DNA of 42,843 bases, from positions 1-42,843 of the forward strand of contig CAMORJ010000004.1 in the NCBI GenBank assembly GCA_946623775.1, written 5' to 3'. This DNA is from an uncultured Bacillota bacterium (GTDB lineage: Bacteria > Bacillota_I > Bacilli_A > RFN20 > CAG-826). Below the pieces are notes generated by a model that made no database searches, was not told where the DNA came from, and saw only the letters and a list, made by a program, of their open reading frames with translations. Each line of letters starts with the position of its first letter. Positions within the stretch are counted from its first letter, which is position 1. A program made the translations under genes and the position numbers. Positions 10,601-17,393 of this stretch are shown here, in pieces.

Positions 10601-11567
10601 GCTGGGTCGAGAGAATGCCCTCGATGAGGTCGGGGATCAAATAGGAATTAAGCACGCTCCAGCGGATTCCTTCTTGACCCATATAGGAAAGCAAGCCGGA
10701 GTTGATGATGGTTTCGCCCACGTCGACGACGGAGGTCAGTTCGCTGACGATGCTGGTTTTAACCTCTTCGATTTGCGTTTCGGAAATGAATTTGACCAGT
10801 CGCGTATCAAGGGAATCCTCGCCGTTGAACACGGTCCAGGAGAAGAAGACTTTCGAGAAGATGGAGTTGGTGTAGGAATCCAAAACCGCGTACACCATCC
10901 CGACATATTCGTTTTTCTCCGCTTCGTCCGGATTGATTTTGAGGTGATTGGATAGCATGTTCACGAAGCTTGTGAACGGGGTGAGCAGCATCGCCAAAAT
11001 CGCTCCGCCCAAAAGCATTTCCTCAAACGCGGAGATGATACGCAGCTTCTTGATTTTGCGTTTTTCCTTGGGGATGAAGCGCTTGAAGATAAGGAACCAG
11101 AAGAACCAGCAGAGGAACTGCCCGATGGTCATGATGATCAGCCCGAAGACGAACAGCATGAAGATCTTGATGGTCGATATGGCCAAAGCGGATGCATAAT
11201 CCAGGATCGCGCTGGCATCGTCTTTGACGTTATAAGCGCGGAGCAAATCATTGAAAAAATCGGTCAATGAGCGGATGGGCGTGGTCCAATGGATCGTAAC
11301 GACCGACTCGCCAACGGAAACATCGACATCGGGAATATTGAAGGAGGAGAGATTGACGAACTCCACCACTGCGGTCAATTGATTGAGCAATAACAGCGAG
11401 CCCGCAATAAGCAGACCTAGGAAAATCAAACGGTAGGTGCCGTATTTCCAGCCGCGAATCAAACCGCGCAGGAAGCACAAAGCCAAAATCACGATCACGC
11501 CAATCAAAAGGCCAATCCAAACGTAATTGAGAATATTTAAAACTTGAGTGATGTCAAAAGATTCCAT
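4647..11567 (-). CDS. Giant uncharacterised membrane-anchored protein: N-terminal CvpA-like multi-TM region followed by about 2000 aa of repetitive, helix-rich sequence
   Basis: ORF track 4647..11573 (2308 aa). N-terminus has several hydrophobic segments (IGLLIGVIVILALCFLRGLIRGW; LIFLGLLIAGSLLLLNQL; IFMLFVFGLIIMTIGQFLCWFFWFLIF). Start placed at the second ATG (11567), 6 nt after CATAAT. Confidence 0.9.
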   Translation of the reverse strand: MESFDITQVLNILNYVWIGLLIGVIVILALCFLRGLIRGWKYGTYRLIFLGLLIAGSLLLLNQLTAVVEFVNLSSFNIPDVDVSVGESVVTIHWTTPIRSLTDFFNDLLRAYNVKDDASAILDYASALAISTIKIFMLFVFGLIIMTIGQFLCWFFWFLIFKRFIPKEKRKIKKLRIISAFEEMLLGGAILAMLLTPFTSFVNMLSNHLKINPDEAEKNEYVGMVYAVLDSYTNSIFSKVFFSWTVFNGEDSLDTRLVKFISETQIEEVKTSIVSELTSVVDVGETIINSGLLSYMGQEGIRWSVLNSYLIPDLIEGILSTQLMKVAIPVAVTFATNIEAVQDTLGDSTVEWLASTTVDWTGELGHIATLYRSLVDANVFDCVIDEVSKTPSFDFRQIYNMFSGPDAEQTYRAFHDGINAIDSDVFNHLIAGLITQFATKEGAVKDDDPATLELFDFLPLDENGAPVYEKIADMKWMNELSIIYDTLYSFFNLDAEETKEIFDALPEKTSMGRRNAKSPMAEGESSETDPGASFISDALRQKLIDFLLDHASEVPSCLIGQVDASGEPINIDETTGISKGPMNLLDSALIYNAMPSLVPFLEATMDGTMNMGDFDLSDAQETLTTGNMRKNFKREINAVLGVVSHIASTTAGKVFLRDPAAGEGVYFDPDGKLYEISPDLATAIIEGVERIDNSCLLTGILPTIAENVLTNNVDLASFGLETLDFHCENLGYELGKILRIAIDCPNVIHDLAGADLSSGIDSILDVLEQDQDEMVRLLDHLIDSKILNPGNNENFCKMINTMLGGLSNDFEEIKPEDLPAKMTRTYGPNGEILSRGETDAIVDALVDITSSGVIDSLSSLGSSSMADAIKVLQKLNFEKTFTDIGNSVVLRKITGSAFDSFLSPIIDAASIGLGEQVTFKNIQTAEQWANEGKAMDAIVNLSVNGIDLSHFDLFNDASQLFPLLKALAKSGIFMHEGTYYFPEYMYNKLLQNLTSWDTLKFFADDPDSTPDVSTLDLRKAATTQLYQDMVTDLPDKSDWVNDDAEIDRMSKVLGDIGEMGGLDALTNFNSESFPKLEATLNDLADSHALGRVVLYNGMHMAIKNLPSGSGEDSIDFSVADVEYLKTSSVPERKNEIANLMAALDVAYDPTYGIIRGGTLDFSTMNLTGLSVEYLLRPLMSTFKESHILSELNPGVDPDELSVFGQMMGMLVRKANIYDDVINTADINGEHHFDDTGHSDATLEGVIRDMSSAEWDVEIDVICDLITQLQASSFVDGSGNVSFDSLNSPVDYFGRDAATNAAKRTELAGVLNKLNDSKLLYRAVAVRLDSVFSASSASMIGTLDGDFLTYADPFYTSNGTDYLPYQQSELDRLVDVFASLSGLASTNAENIGSIDADALTDVLVEMSKSGIFNCTAQHDATYDEDFTYFQELMLRVIAVDAMENYLYLAESPKDQANAGLYNSFKTKVAYMVKTKFASRYNAPASQLEAQAALINGQNGSIRSVLETLTSPAVSDLISGGSTLDFASVSPGVLSQTLRALASCEIYRDCVPNALYSMAGSDAFEIEGIDLKRANYFYCYWVDEFGGFRGLSDPNWNTTVDLDEIDQVASLFYTIRKMKGKIGSSFDIGSIDAVSMRNLFLDLSNSIVFHNDGRMDPYIGNGAAHSWSGDEFSFSDLTVFEQIVYLVYDKSALAERAYSEAYDRALFKAHGANGYKEKLLLNIQARRANPNGWADEIDHLTCDGVHDDVGLINVLQLSGVISGGTANLDADTLTSLSPETMTSLMRSLNLCEVVRDSLPYSLKSLFAATGTGIGLDSYTTVDVPLSIYASSYETELINVGSSDALPYVRKINIQYTSSPNLTIYADKDEDGTFSASEAIDYATINNDTANKTIEVILDDVPYQTKVVSDVPVTFTGYGYDLASYRFSQEAFATNDSTVLFNLLESLYDDVGNEYYSFSGKGDDVLSAFIEGGHSTNGILGFFRGASMYRTFITDDYKATAAESDVTASEFAFYKIISIKPDFGLWATEAVSLGDNIGENAANKYERLTRLRNIWWANDFSVDDEANWFDQNIINAAALHVYNMYTPTISTVSDKASLNLLLADQSDKIAGVGNSLLGRSNPTLCGEITAGLIKNFYNAQLAMVNHFNGTIAGSAITGESGTRINLLRSADIPSTYDSNYALLRDDGATALPATMASELRVFHDLINKIVLSTEIPDETKNTILPSLDDASLESAADLFYLGTMYDFLMNSYFKVDGTNITDLPSPNLSAAHGYINAPMTVDAYTAEVTATPADIAALGGFYHAVASVF

Positions 11568-11573
11568 AGACAT

Positions 11574-11579
11574 ATTATG
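11574..11579 (-). promoter_or_regulatory. -10-like hexamer CATAAT, 6 nt before the second in-frame ATG of the giant gene
   Basis: Reverse complement CATAAT-ATGTCT-ATG. Confidence 0.5.
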
Positions 11580-11660
11580 CCTGTTTGCGCTTGCGCCCGC
11601 AACAAGGCATACACGTGGCGTGTGTGCTTAATTTATTGCCTTGCCGTCGTTCTTCCGTGA

Positions 11661-11666
11661 TAATAT
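11661..11666 (+). promoter_or_regulatory. -10-like hexamer TAATAT (or overlapping GATAAT), 7 nt before ATG 11674
   Basis: GTGATAATATCGGCGCTATG; no Shine-Dalgarno between hexamer and ATG. Confidence 0.45.
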
Positions 11667-11673
11667 CGGCGCT

Positions 11674-12561
11674 ATGAAATTCTACTTGTGGCGAAGCAAT
11701 TGCCCCTATTGCCATCAAATACACGATTCCACTTACTCCCGATGCCCGAATTGCAACGCGGATCAGCAGGACAAAGGCAAGCGTTTCTTCGACCAAATGC
11801 TGCACTGCAACATATTGAAGCAGCTTGGATTCCTTTTGTTGGCCTTGGTTGGATTGACCGCTTTGTCGACCATCGTCCAAAGCGTTCAGATGGTTCTTTA
11901 CAAGAACGACAATCCTTCTGCATCGGCCGATCAGATTAAGGAATTCCTGACTGCCGCCCCCAATCTTTTTGCCTCGAACTCGATCGCCTATGCCGTCCTT
12001 CTGACCGGTATGGGGCTGCTTCTATGGAAAGGCTGGAAGGAACTGCTTCCCTCCTTTAAAAACTGGAAAGCCTATGCATTCGGAGCCGCTGGCTTTGGCG
12101 CGATCATTCTCTTCAGCATGGTCTATAACACCGTGGTAAGTTCCATCTACGGCGCCATTGGACGCGAATTGCCATCCACCAATAACAATCAATCCTTAAT
12201 AAATGAGATGATTCTTTGGCAGCCCGTCGCATGCCTTATCGTGTTTGGCCTAATCGGTCCGATGACCGAGGAATTCGCATACAGGGTTGGCCTATTTGGG
12301 GCCGCGACCAGGTTTGGGAAAGTGTTCGGATACATCATCACGGCCATCGTTTTCGCCAGCATCCATTTCGATTTCGGCGCTTTCTCCGATCCCGATGCAT
12401 TGGAGCCTGAGCTGATCGCTTTGCCTTCGTACATATTCTCAGGCTTGGCTTTTAGCTTCCTTTATCAGAAATTTGGATTCGCCGCGAGCTTTGCGGCGCA
12501 CGCGACGAACAACGTCTTCTCGATCGTTGTTAATTACATGCAGATGACCAGACCACAATGA
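11674..12561 (+). CDS. CPBP family intramembrane metalloprotease with N-terminal zinc-ribbon
   Basis: N-term CPYCHQIHDSTYSRCPNC double CxxC; multi-TM; GPMTEEFAYRVGLFGA (EExxxR), SIHFDFGAF, FAAHATNNVFS motifs of the CPBP/Abi family. Confidence 0.88.
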   Translation: MKFYLWRSNCPYCHQIHDSTYSRCPNCNADQQDKGKRFFDQMLHCNILKQLGFLLLALVGLTALSTIVQSVQMVLYKNDNPSASADQIKEFLTAAPNLFASNSIAYAVLLTGMGLLLWKGWKELLPSFKNWKAYAFGAAGFGAIILFSMVYNTVVSSIYGAIGRELPSTNNNQSLINEMILWQPVACLIVFGLIGPMTEEFAYRVGLFGAATRFGKVFGYIITAIVFASIHFDFGAFSDPDALEPELIALPSYIFSGLAFSFLYQKFGFAASFAAHATNNVFSIVVNYMQMTRPQ

Positions 12562-13475
12562 ACGAACGAACCGGCTTTAGAATCCTTCCTTCCTTCGCGC
12601 TGAAAATCATTGCGATTCTTTTCATGACGTTAGACCACGTCGGCCTATTTTTGATGTCCTATAGCCGCAACCCGGATTACATCGGTTTGAATCAGCCCGG
12701 ATACTGGATGCGCTGCTTCGGAAGAATCGCCCTCCCGCTATTCCTTTTCATGCTTGCAGAAGGCATGAGGCACACGCATTCGAAATGGAAATACATCGGA
12801 AGGCTTGGCGCGATATGCTTGCCGATCCTTCTGGCGCAGATCATCGACAAATACGCTTTAGGCAGTTTGATTGGATTCGGCGAATTCAGCAATATCTTCA
12901 TAGATTTATGCCTTGGCGCCCTTACTTTGGCATTGCTGCAGGAGAAAGGCTTAAGAAAGTTGTATGCCCTTATCCCCATCGCATATGTCGGCTTGAGTTA
13001 CGGCGTAACGATTTTCGAACGTTACAATGACCTCAGCGTCGTTTGGCTTCCCGAGATGATTCGCTCCCCCTATGGCATGTATGGGTTGCTTCTCGTCATC
13101 GCGTTCTACTACTCCTCCGACATCGTTTATCTGATTGCGAAAAGCACCATTAACGAAATGGGCATTTCCAGGGATGAATTTGAAAAAGGACAGGGACGTG
13201 GACCGATTAACGCCCTTAGCGGCTCTTTCTTATTCCTCATCAATCTCGCCTTCTGGGGACTGAGTTTGATTTCCGTGGGGAAGGCTAATCTGCATCCTTG
13301 GGACGACCTCATGATGTCCGTTCAGGCGTGGTCGATCTTGGCCATTCCTTTCATCCTTATGTATAACGGCAAGCGCGGATACGATTCAAAGCCATTCCGG
13401 ATCGTGACCTATTTATATTTCGTGGTGCATCTTGTTATTATTTTCGCGGTATTCCGTTTATCATTTGGTTATTGA
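12558..13475 (+). CDS. TraX-like multi-TM protein
   Basis: IIAILFMTLDHVGLFL, GRIALPLFLFMLAEGMRHTHSKWKYIGRL resemble the TraX family; overlaps the upstream gene by 4 nt. Confidence 0.8.
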   Translation: MNERTGFRILPSFALKIIAILFMTLDHVGLFLMSYSRNPDYIGLNQPGYWMRCFGRIALPLFLFMLAEGMRHTHSKWKYIGRLGAICLPILLAQIIDKYALGSLIGFGEFSNIFIDLCLGALTLALLQEKGLRKLYALIPIAYVGLSYGVTIFERYNDLSVVWLPEMIRSPYGMYGLLLVIAFYYSSDIVYLIAKSTINEMGISRDEFEKGQGRGPINALSGSFLFLINLAFWGLSLISVGKANLHPWDDLMMSVQAWSILAIPFILMYNGKRGYDSKPFRIVTYLYFVVHLVIIFAVFRLSFGY

Positions 13476-13489
13476 AAGGAGATTCAACC

Positions 13490-13798
13490 ATGGAAATCAA
13501 TATCGAATCCAAAGAGCAATTCCTATCCGAAATCAAATCCCCTCGCGTCCTTGTCGACTTCTACGCCACCTGGTGCGGCCCTTGCAAGATGCTAAGCCCG
13601 ATCATCAGCCAAGTCGCAGAAGAGCATCCTGAAATCAAAGTCCTTCGCATCGACGTCGACGAAGTCCAGGAAATCGCGGCGGAGTACAACATCTTCTCGA
13701 TTCCCACCCTCTACTATTTCGAAAACGGCGAAGTCGTTCGCAATGGCGTCGGCTTCATGCCTAAGCCCAACGTCCTCCGCCTTTGCGGAATCGAATAA
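13490..13798 (+). CDS. Thioredoxin
   Basis: VDFYATWCGPCKMLSPI active site; SIPTLYYFENGE; AAAGGAG Shine-Dalgarno upstream of ATG 13490. Confidence 0.95.
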   Translation: MEINIESKEQFLSEIKSPRVLVDFYATWCGPCKMLSPIISQVAEEHPEIKVLRIDVDEVQEIAAEYNIFSIPTLYYFENGEVVRNGVGFMPKPNVLRLCGIE

Positions 13799-13809
13799 GG
13801 AATAATCAA

Positions 13810-13843
13810 GACAGCCATCGTCCCAATCGGTGACTGTTTTTTC
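13810..13843 (+). terminator. Intrinsic terminator after thioredoxin gene
   Basis: ACAGCCATCG...CGGTGACTGT stem (one mismatch, wobble) followed by TTTTTT. Confidence 0.55.
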
Positions 13844-13905
13844 TTACTATTTGTATGAAAAACCTTTGTATTGCGCATAATCATGTGCTATATTTAGCCC
13901 CGCTC

Positions 13906-13980
13906 GGACCATTGGTCTAACGGTTATGATGCATCCCTGTCACGGATGAGACAGGAGTTCGACTCTCCTATGGTCCGCCA
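13906..13980 (+). tRNA. tRNA-Asp (anticodon GTC), CCA encoded
   Basis: Acceptor GGACCAT/ATGGTCC, anticodon arm CATCC-CTGTCAC-GGATG, T-arm AGGAG-TTCGACT-CTCCT, GCCA end. Confidence 0.95.
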
Positions 13981-13985
13981 AGCAC

Positions 13986-14059
13986 GCAGGTGTAGTTCAG
14001 TGGTAGAACTCCAGCCTTCCAAGCTGGTCATGCGGGTTCGATTCCCGTCGCCTGCTCCA
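13986..14059 (+). tRNA. tRNA-Gly (anticodon TCC), CCA encoded
   Basis: Acceptor GCAGGTG/CGCCTGC, anticodon arm CCAGC-CTTCCAA-GCTGG, GGTTCGATTCC T-loop, TCCA end. Confidence 0.95.
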
Positions 14060-14069
14060 GCGAAATCAT

Positions 14070-14095
14070 CGCCCCGCCGCAATCGGGGCGTTTTT
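14070..14095 (+). terminator. Intrinsic terminator after the tRNA pair
   Basis: CGCCCCG-CCGCAAT-CGGGGCG-TTTTT. Confidence 0.8.
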
Positions 14096-14120
14096 CAATC
14101 TCAAGGGCGACTGACGGTCT

Positions 14121-14126
14121 TATAAT
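14121..14126 (+). promoter_or_regulatory. -10 hexamer TATAAT, 6 nt before tag ATG
   Basis: TATAAT-ATTCGC-ATG. Confidence 0.6.
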
Positions 14127-14132
14127 ATTCGC

Positions 14133-14699
14133 ATGTCGGAATTCTGCTTTGGACCAAACCCCAGCCCCTTGATGAGGCAATACCACGACGAAGTATGGGG
14201 AAAGCCATGCCACGATGATCCCACCCTTTTCAAAATGCTGATTTTGGAATGCTTCCAAGCCGGGCTAAGCTGGGAAATCGTTTTAAGCAAGCAAGAAGCC
14301 ATCGGCGCCGCCTTGAAAGGCTTCGACATCGAAGAAGTCGCCAACCTTTCGGAAGATGATTTCGAAGCGGGATTATTAATTCCGGGGATGATCAAAAACC
14401 GCAGGAAGATGGCGGCCGCCGTCAATAACGCGCGGCGCTTCATGCAGATACAGCAGGAGTTCGGATCGTTTGATAATTACATCTGGCATTTCACGGGCGG
14501 AGAAGTCATCGACCATTATTTGATGGATTATAAATGCATGCCGGCCCACGATGACCTTTCCGACGACGTTTCCGCATCACTCAAAGAACGCGGATTCCAA
14601 TTTGTCGGCACCGTTATCGTTTATTCCTATTTGCAAGCAATCGGGGTCATCAACGACCATCTGATAACATGCCCAACGAGGAGGAGCAACAATGAATAA
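14133..14699 (+). CDS. tag: DNA-3-methyladenine glycosylase I
   Basis: YHDEVWGKPCHDDPTLFKMLILECFQAGLSWEIVLSKQEA and KNRRKMAAAVNNARRF are characteristic of Tag. Confidence 0.95.
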   Translation: MSEFCFGPNPSPLMRQYHDEVWGKPCHDDPTLFKMLILECFQAGLSWEIVLSKQEAIGAALKGFDIEEVANLSEDDFEAGLLIPGMIKNRRKMAAAVNNARRFMQIQQEFGSFDNYIWHFTGGEVIDHYLMDYKCMPAHDDLSDDVSASLKERGFQFVGTVIVYSYLQAIGVINDHLITCPTRRSNNE

Positions 14700-15282
14700 G
14701 CCCATCGCATTAGCCACGAACAACAAAGGAAAGCTCGCTGAATACCGCGCCATTTTAGCGCCCATGGGATTCGTTATCTTTTCGCCTGCCGACCTGAATA
14801 TAGAATCTGAACCAGATGAGACCGGCGCCAATTACAGAGAGAATAGCTACATCAAAGCAAAAGCCTTGGCGGCAAAAGTAAACATGCCCGTCATCGCCGA
14901 TGACTCCGGCCTTGAAGTGATGGCCCTCGACGGATTCCCCGGCTTGCATAGCAGCAGATTCGCGTCTGAATGCGGGACTTATCCGAAAGCATACGAAGAG
15001 TTAAACCGCAGGCTGGGGGACAACCCCAATCGAGACGCTCGCTTCGTGTGCTGCATTTGCTATCTTGAAACACCCGAATCCAAGCCTCTCTACTTCGAGG
15101 GAATCTGTCCCGGAAAACTTCTAAAGCAAGCACATGGGTCCAACGGTTTTGGTTTTGACCCCATCTTCCACTCCTCTGAGATCGATAAAGACTTAGGTGT
15201 TGCGGAGGAAGACGAAAAGAACAAAATCTCCCATAGAGGGAAGGCGATTAAGAAGCTAGAGATTTATTTGGCTATCCAATAA
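14692..15282 (+). CDS. rdgB: Non-canonical purine NTP pyrophosphatase (RdgB/HAM1)
   Basis: LATNNKGKLAEYRAIL, VIADDSGLEVMALDGFPGLHSSRFA, GSNGFGFDPIFH, KNKISHRGKA. GAGGAGG Shine-Dalgarno upstream. Confidence 0.96.
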   Translation: MNKPIALATNNKGKLAEYRAILAPMGFVIFSPADLNIESEPDETGANYRENSYIKAKALAAKVNMPVIADDSGLEVMALDGFPGLHSSRFASECGTYPKAYEELNRRLGDNPNRDARFVCCICYLETPESKPLYFEGICPGKLLKQAHGSNGFGFDPIFHSSEIDKDLGVAEEDEKNKISHRGKAIKKLEIYLAIQ

Positions 15283-15940
15283 GGCCGAACACGATTCCGC
15301 AGAAAATAAGGACCTGAGCGCCCAAATAGGTAAGCATGATATAGAAATCGCGCCTTTTGATATCCTTTTTGAACATGGTGTATCCCAATATGCTATCGGA
15401 CAAAAGGAACATAAGCGCGCCACCAAGGGCCAAGAAGAACAAACCTTGATGGCCATTGACGAGCAAGAAGATGCTCACGAGGGTATCGCTTGTCAAAGCG
15501 GCGAAATACAAAGCCATCCCGATTCCCAAATATACTTTCTTGACGATTTTCAGCGACAAAGGAATCATGGCGAGGAATAGAACATAGTAGCAGCCAAGGG
15601 CGATGTAATATCCGATTTCAAGCGGGCCGGCAAGCGTTAGCATCGACGCGATGAACAAAGCATGGTTCACCATGAAGAACATGGCGCCAAGCAAAAGCAA
15701 CACGCCTCTATCCTTTTTCCGAAGCAGGAATGCATCGCCGATCGCGCCGCAAATCAAAGCGATTCCAAGCATCGGGACGTTGGGAAAGCCTACAAACGCC
15801 GCAACCGCAAGGAACACAAGAGGGAAGCATTTGGTGATGGCGCGCACTTTTTCGTTTTCCAAAAAGCAAAACGCCAAATGCACAAAAGAGCTTATTGCGA
15901 ACAATGCTATAAAAACATAGAAGGCAATGGGGTTTGTCAT
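15272..15940 (-). CDS. YhhN family (lysoplasmalogenase-like) membrane protein
   Basis: Multi-TM protein with ALICGAIGDAFLLRKKDRGVLLLLGAMFFMVNHALFIAS and GALMFLLSDSILGYTMF. Confidence 0.8.
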   Translation of the reverse strand: MTNPIAFYVFIALFAISSFVHLAFCFLENEKVRAITKCFPLVFLAVAAFVGFPNVPMLGIALICGAIGDAFLLRKKDRGVLLLLGAMFFMVNHALFIASMLTLAGPLEIGYYIALGCYYVLFLAMIPLSLKIVKKVYLGIGMALYFAALTSDTLVSIFLLVNGHQGLFFLALGGALMFLLSDSILGYTMFKKDIKRRDFYIMLTYLGAQVLIFCGIVFGLIG

Positions 15941-16034
15941 CTTTTCTGCTTATTAGTATACGGCATGCATGTGCATATAAAAAGATGACGCTTTTCATAA
16001 CTAAGGGCTACAATTACCGGTGGAGGCGTCAGAA

Positions 16035-17393
16035 ATGGAAAACAAAAGATTGGGCGCAAAGCTTTGGATTGCCATTATTTTGATCGGCATCGCAGGCCAA
16101 TTGGCGTGGGCCATTGAGAATCAATATATCAATCTATGGGTTTATTCTCAGACGGGGGATGCGAAATACATCACTTGGATGACCACCGCTTCTTCCATCG
16201 TTGCCACGGTCACCACGTTCTTCATGGGCGCGCTGTCCGACAAGCTTGGAAAACGCAAACTATTCATATCGCTCGGCTATACCGTTTGGGGCGTCATGGT
16301 TGCCTTATTCGGCGTCATGTCCTTCACGAATTTGCTCCCGCTTTCAGGAGGAGATGCCGTCATGGCATTGCTGATGGTCGGATTGATGAACACCATCATC
16401 GACTGTTTGATGACGTTCTTCGGATCGACTTCCAACGATGCTGCGTTCAACGCGTTCGTTACTGACCAGACCAACGAAAAGAATCGACCCCTTGTCGAAA
16501 GCATCATTTCCGTCATGCCTTTGATCGCCATGGCGCTGATGTTTGTTATCGGCGGAGCATTAGGGCTTCCTGGCGCGCTAGCCGAAGGCGAAGCGCAATC
16601 GGAATTCGCTGCTAGAATTGCGCAGCCTTGGTTCATTTTCTTCTTAATCGTCGGTGTCTTCACCACCGCAGTAGGCGTTATATGCTTCTTCCTCTTGCCA
16701 AAAGACACCATTCAGCCAAGCAGAGGCGAAAAGTATATCAAGAAGCTCGTCATTGGCTTCCTCCCAAAAACCATCAAGGAGAACAAAGGATTCTACATCA
16801 CCTTGCTTTGCTTCTTGTTCTTCAACATCGGCGTCGATTCCTTCATGCCCTACTATTTGGTTTATTTCCAAAGCACCTTGGGCATCGTCGAAGGAGATTT
16901 CTTCCTCGCCATGGCATTCATATTGGGCCTATCCTCCGCAATTGTCGTCGTGATCGGGTTCTTCTTGGAACGCATCGGCAAAATGAAGATGCTTTTCCCT
17001 GCCATCATTTTGATGTCCGCCGGCGCAATGTCATTCTTCTTCAGCGGTGACAACATGGTTCCCGCCATCATTTCGGGAATTCTTCTAATGACGGGATATT
17101 TAGTAGGGACCGCCGCCCTTGGCGCAGAGCTTCGTGACCAAACTCCGAAAAACGATGTCGGAGCCACCCAAGGCGTGCGTATGGTGTTCTGCGTCTTGCT
17201 GCCAATGGTTATCGGAAGCAATCTATCCAACGCCGTTTTCCAGTCGCAGTATATAAACGAATTCGGCCAAACCGCCGCCGCTCCGGATAAATGGATGTTC
17301 ATCGTCACCGCTTCCGCCGCGCTATTGGCGCTTGTTCCCGCGGTTGTACTTGCTTTATATAAGAAAAAGCATCCTGCGAATCAGGATGCATAA
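16035..17393 (+). CDS. MFS transporter (GPH/SLC45-like)
   Basis: About 12 TM segments, GALSDKLGKRK loop motif; GGTGGAGG Shine-Dalgarno upstream of ATG 16035. Confidence 0.87.
   Translation: MENKRLGAKLWIAIILIGIAGQLAWAIENQYINLWVYSQTGDAKYITWMTTASSIVATVTTFFMGALSDKLGKRKLFISLGYTVWGVMVALFGVMSFTNLLPLSGGDAVMALLMVGLMNTIIDCLMTFFGSTSNDAAFNAFVTDQTNEKNRPLVESIISVMPLIAMALMFVIGGALGLPGALAEGEAQSEFAARIAQPWFIFFLIVGVFTTAVGVICFFLLPKDTIQPSRGEKYIKKLVIGFLPKTIKENKGFYITLLCFLFFNIGVDSFMPYYLVYFQSTLGIVEGDFFLAMAFILGLSSAIVVVIGFFLERIGKMKMLFPAIILMSAGAMSFFFSGDNMVPAIISGILLMTGYLVGTAALGAELRDQTPKNDVGATQGVRMVFCVLLPMVIGSNLSNAVFQSQYINEFGQTAAAPDKWMFIVTASAALLALVPAVVLALYKKKHPANQDA
17364..17389 (-). terminator. Intrinsic terminator for the minus-strand lipoprotein gene, embedded in the MFS gene 3' coding end
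   Basis: Perfect 8-bp stem GCATCCTG-CGAAT-CAGGATGC; on the minus strand followed by TTTTT. Spans both convergent stop regions. Confidence 0.75.

Noticed and set aside
4895-11520. Many 60-237 aa ORFs in other frames over the giant gene
   Set aside because: Overlap a continuous 2308-aa ORF; basic or Ser/Arg-rich out-of-frame translations typical of shadow ORFs.
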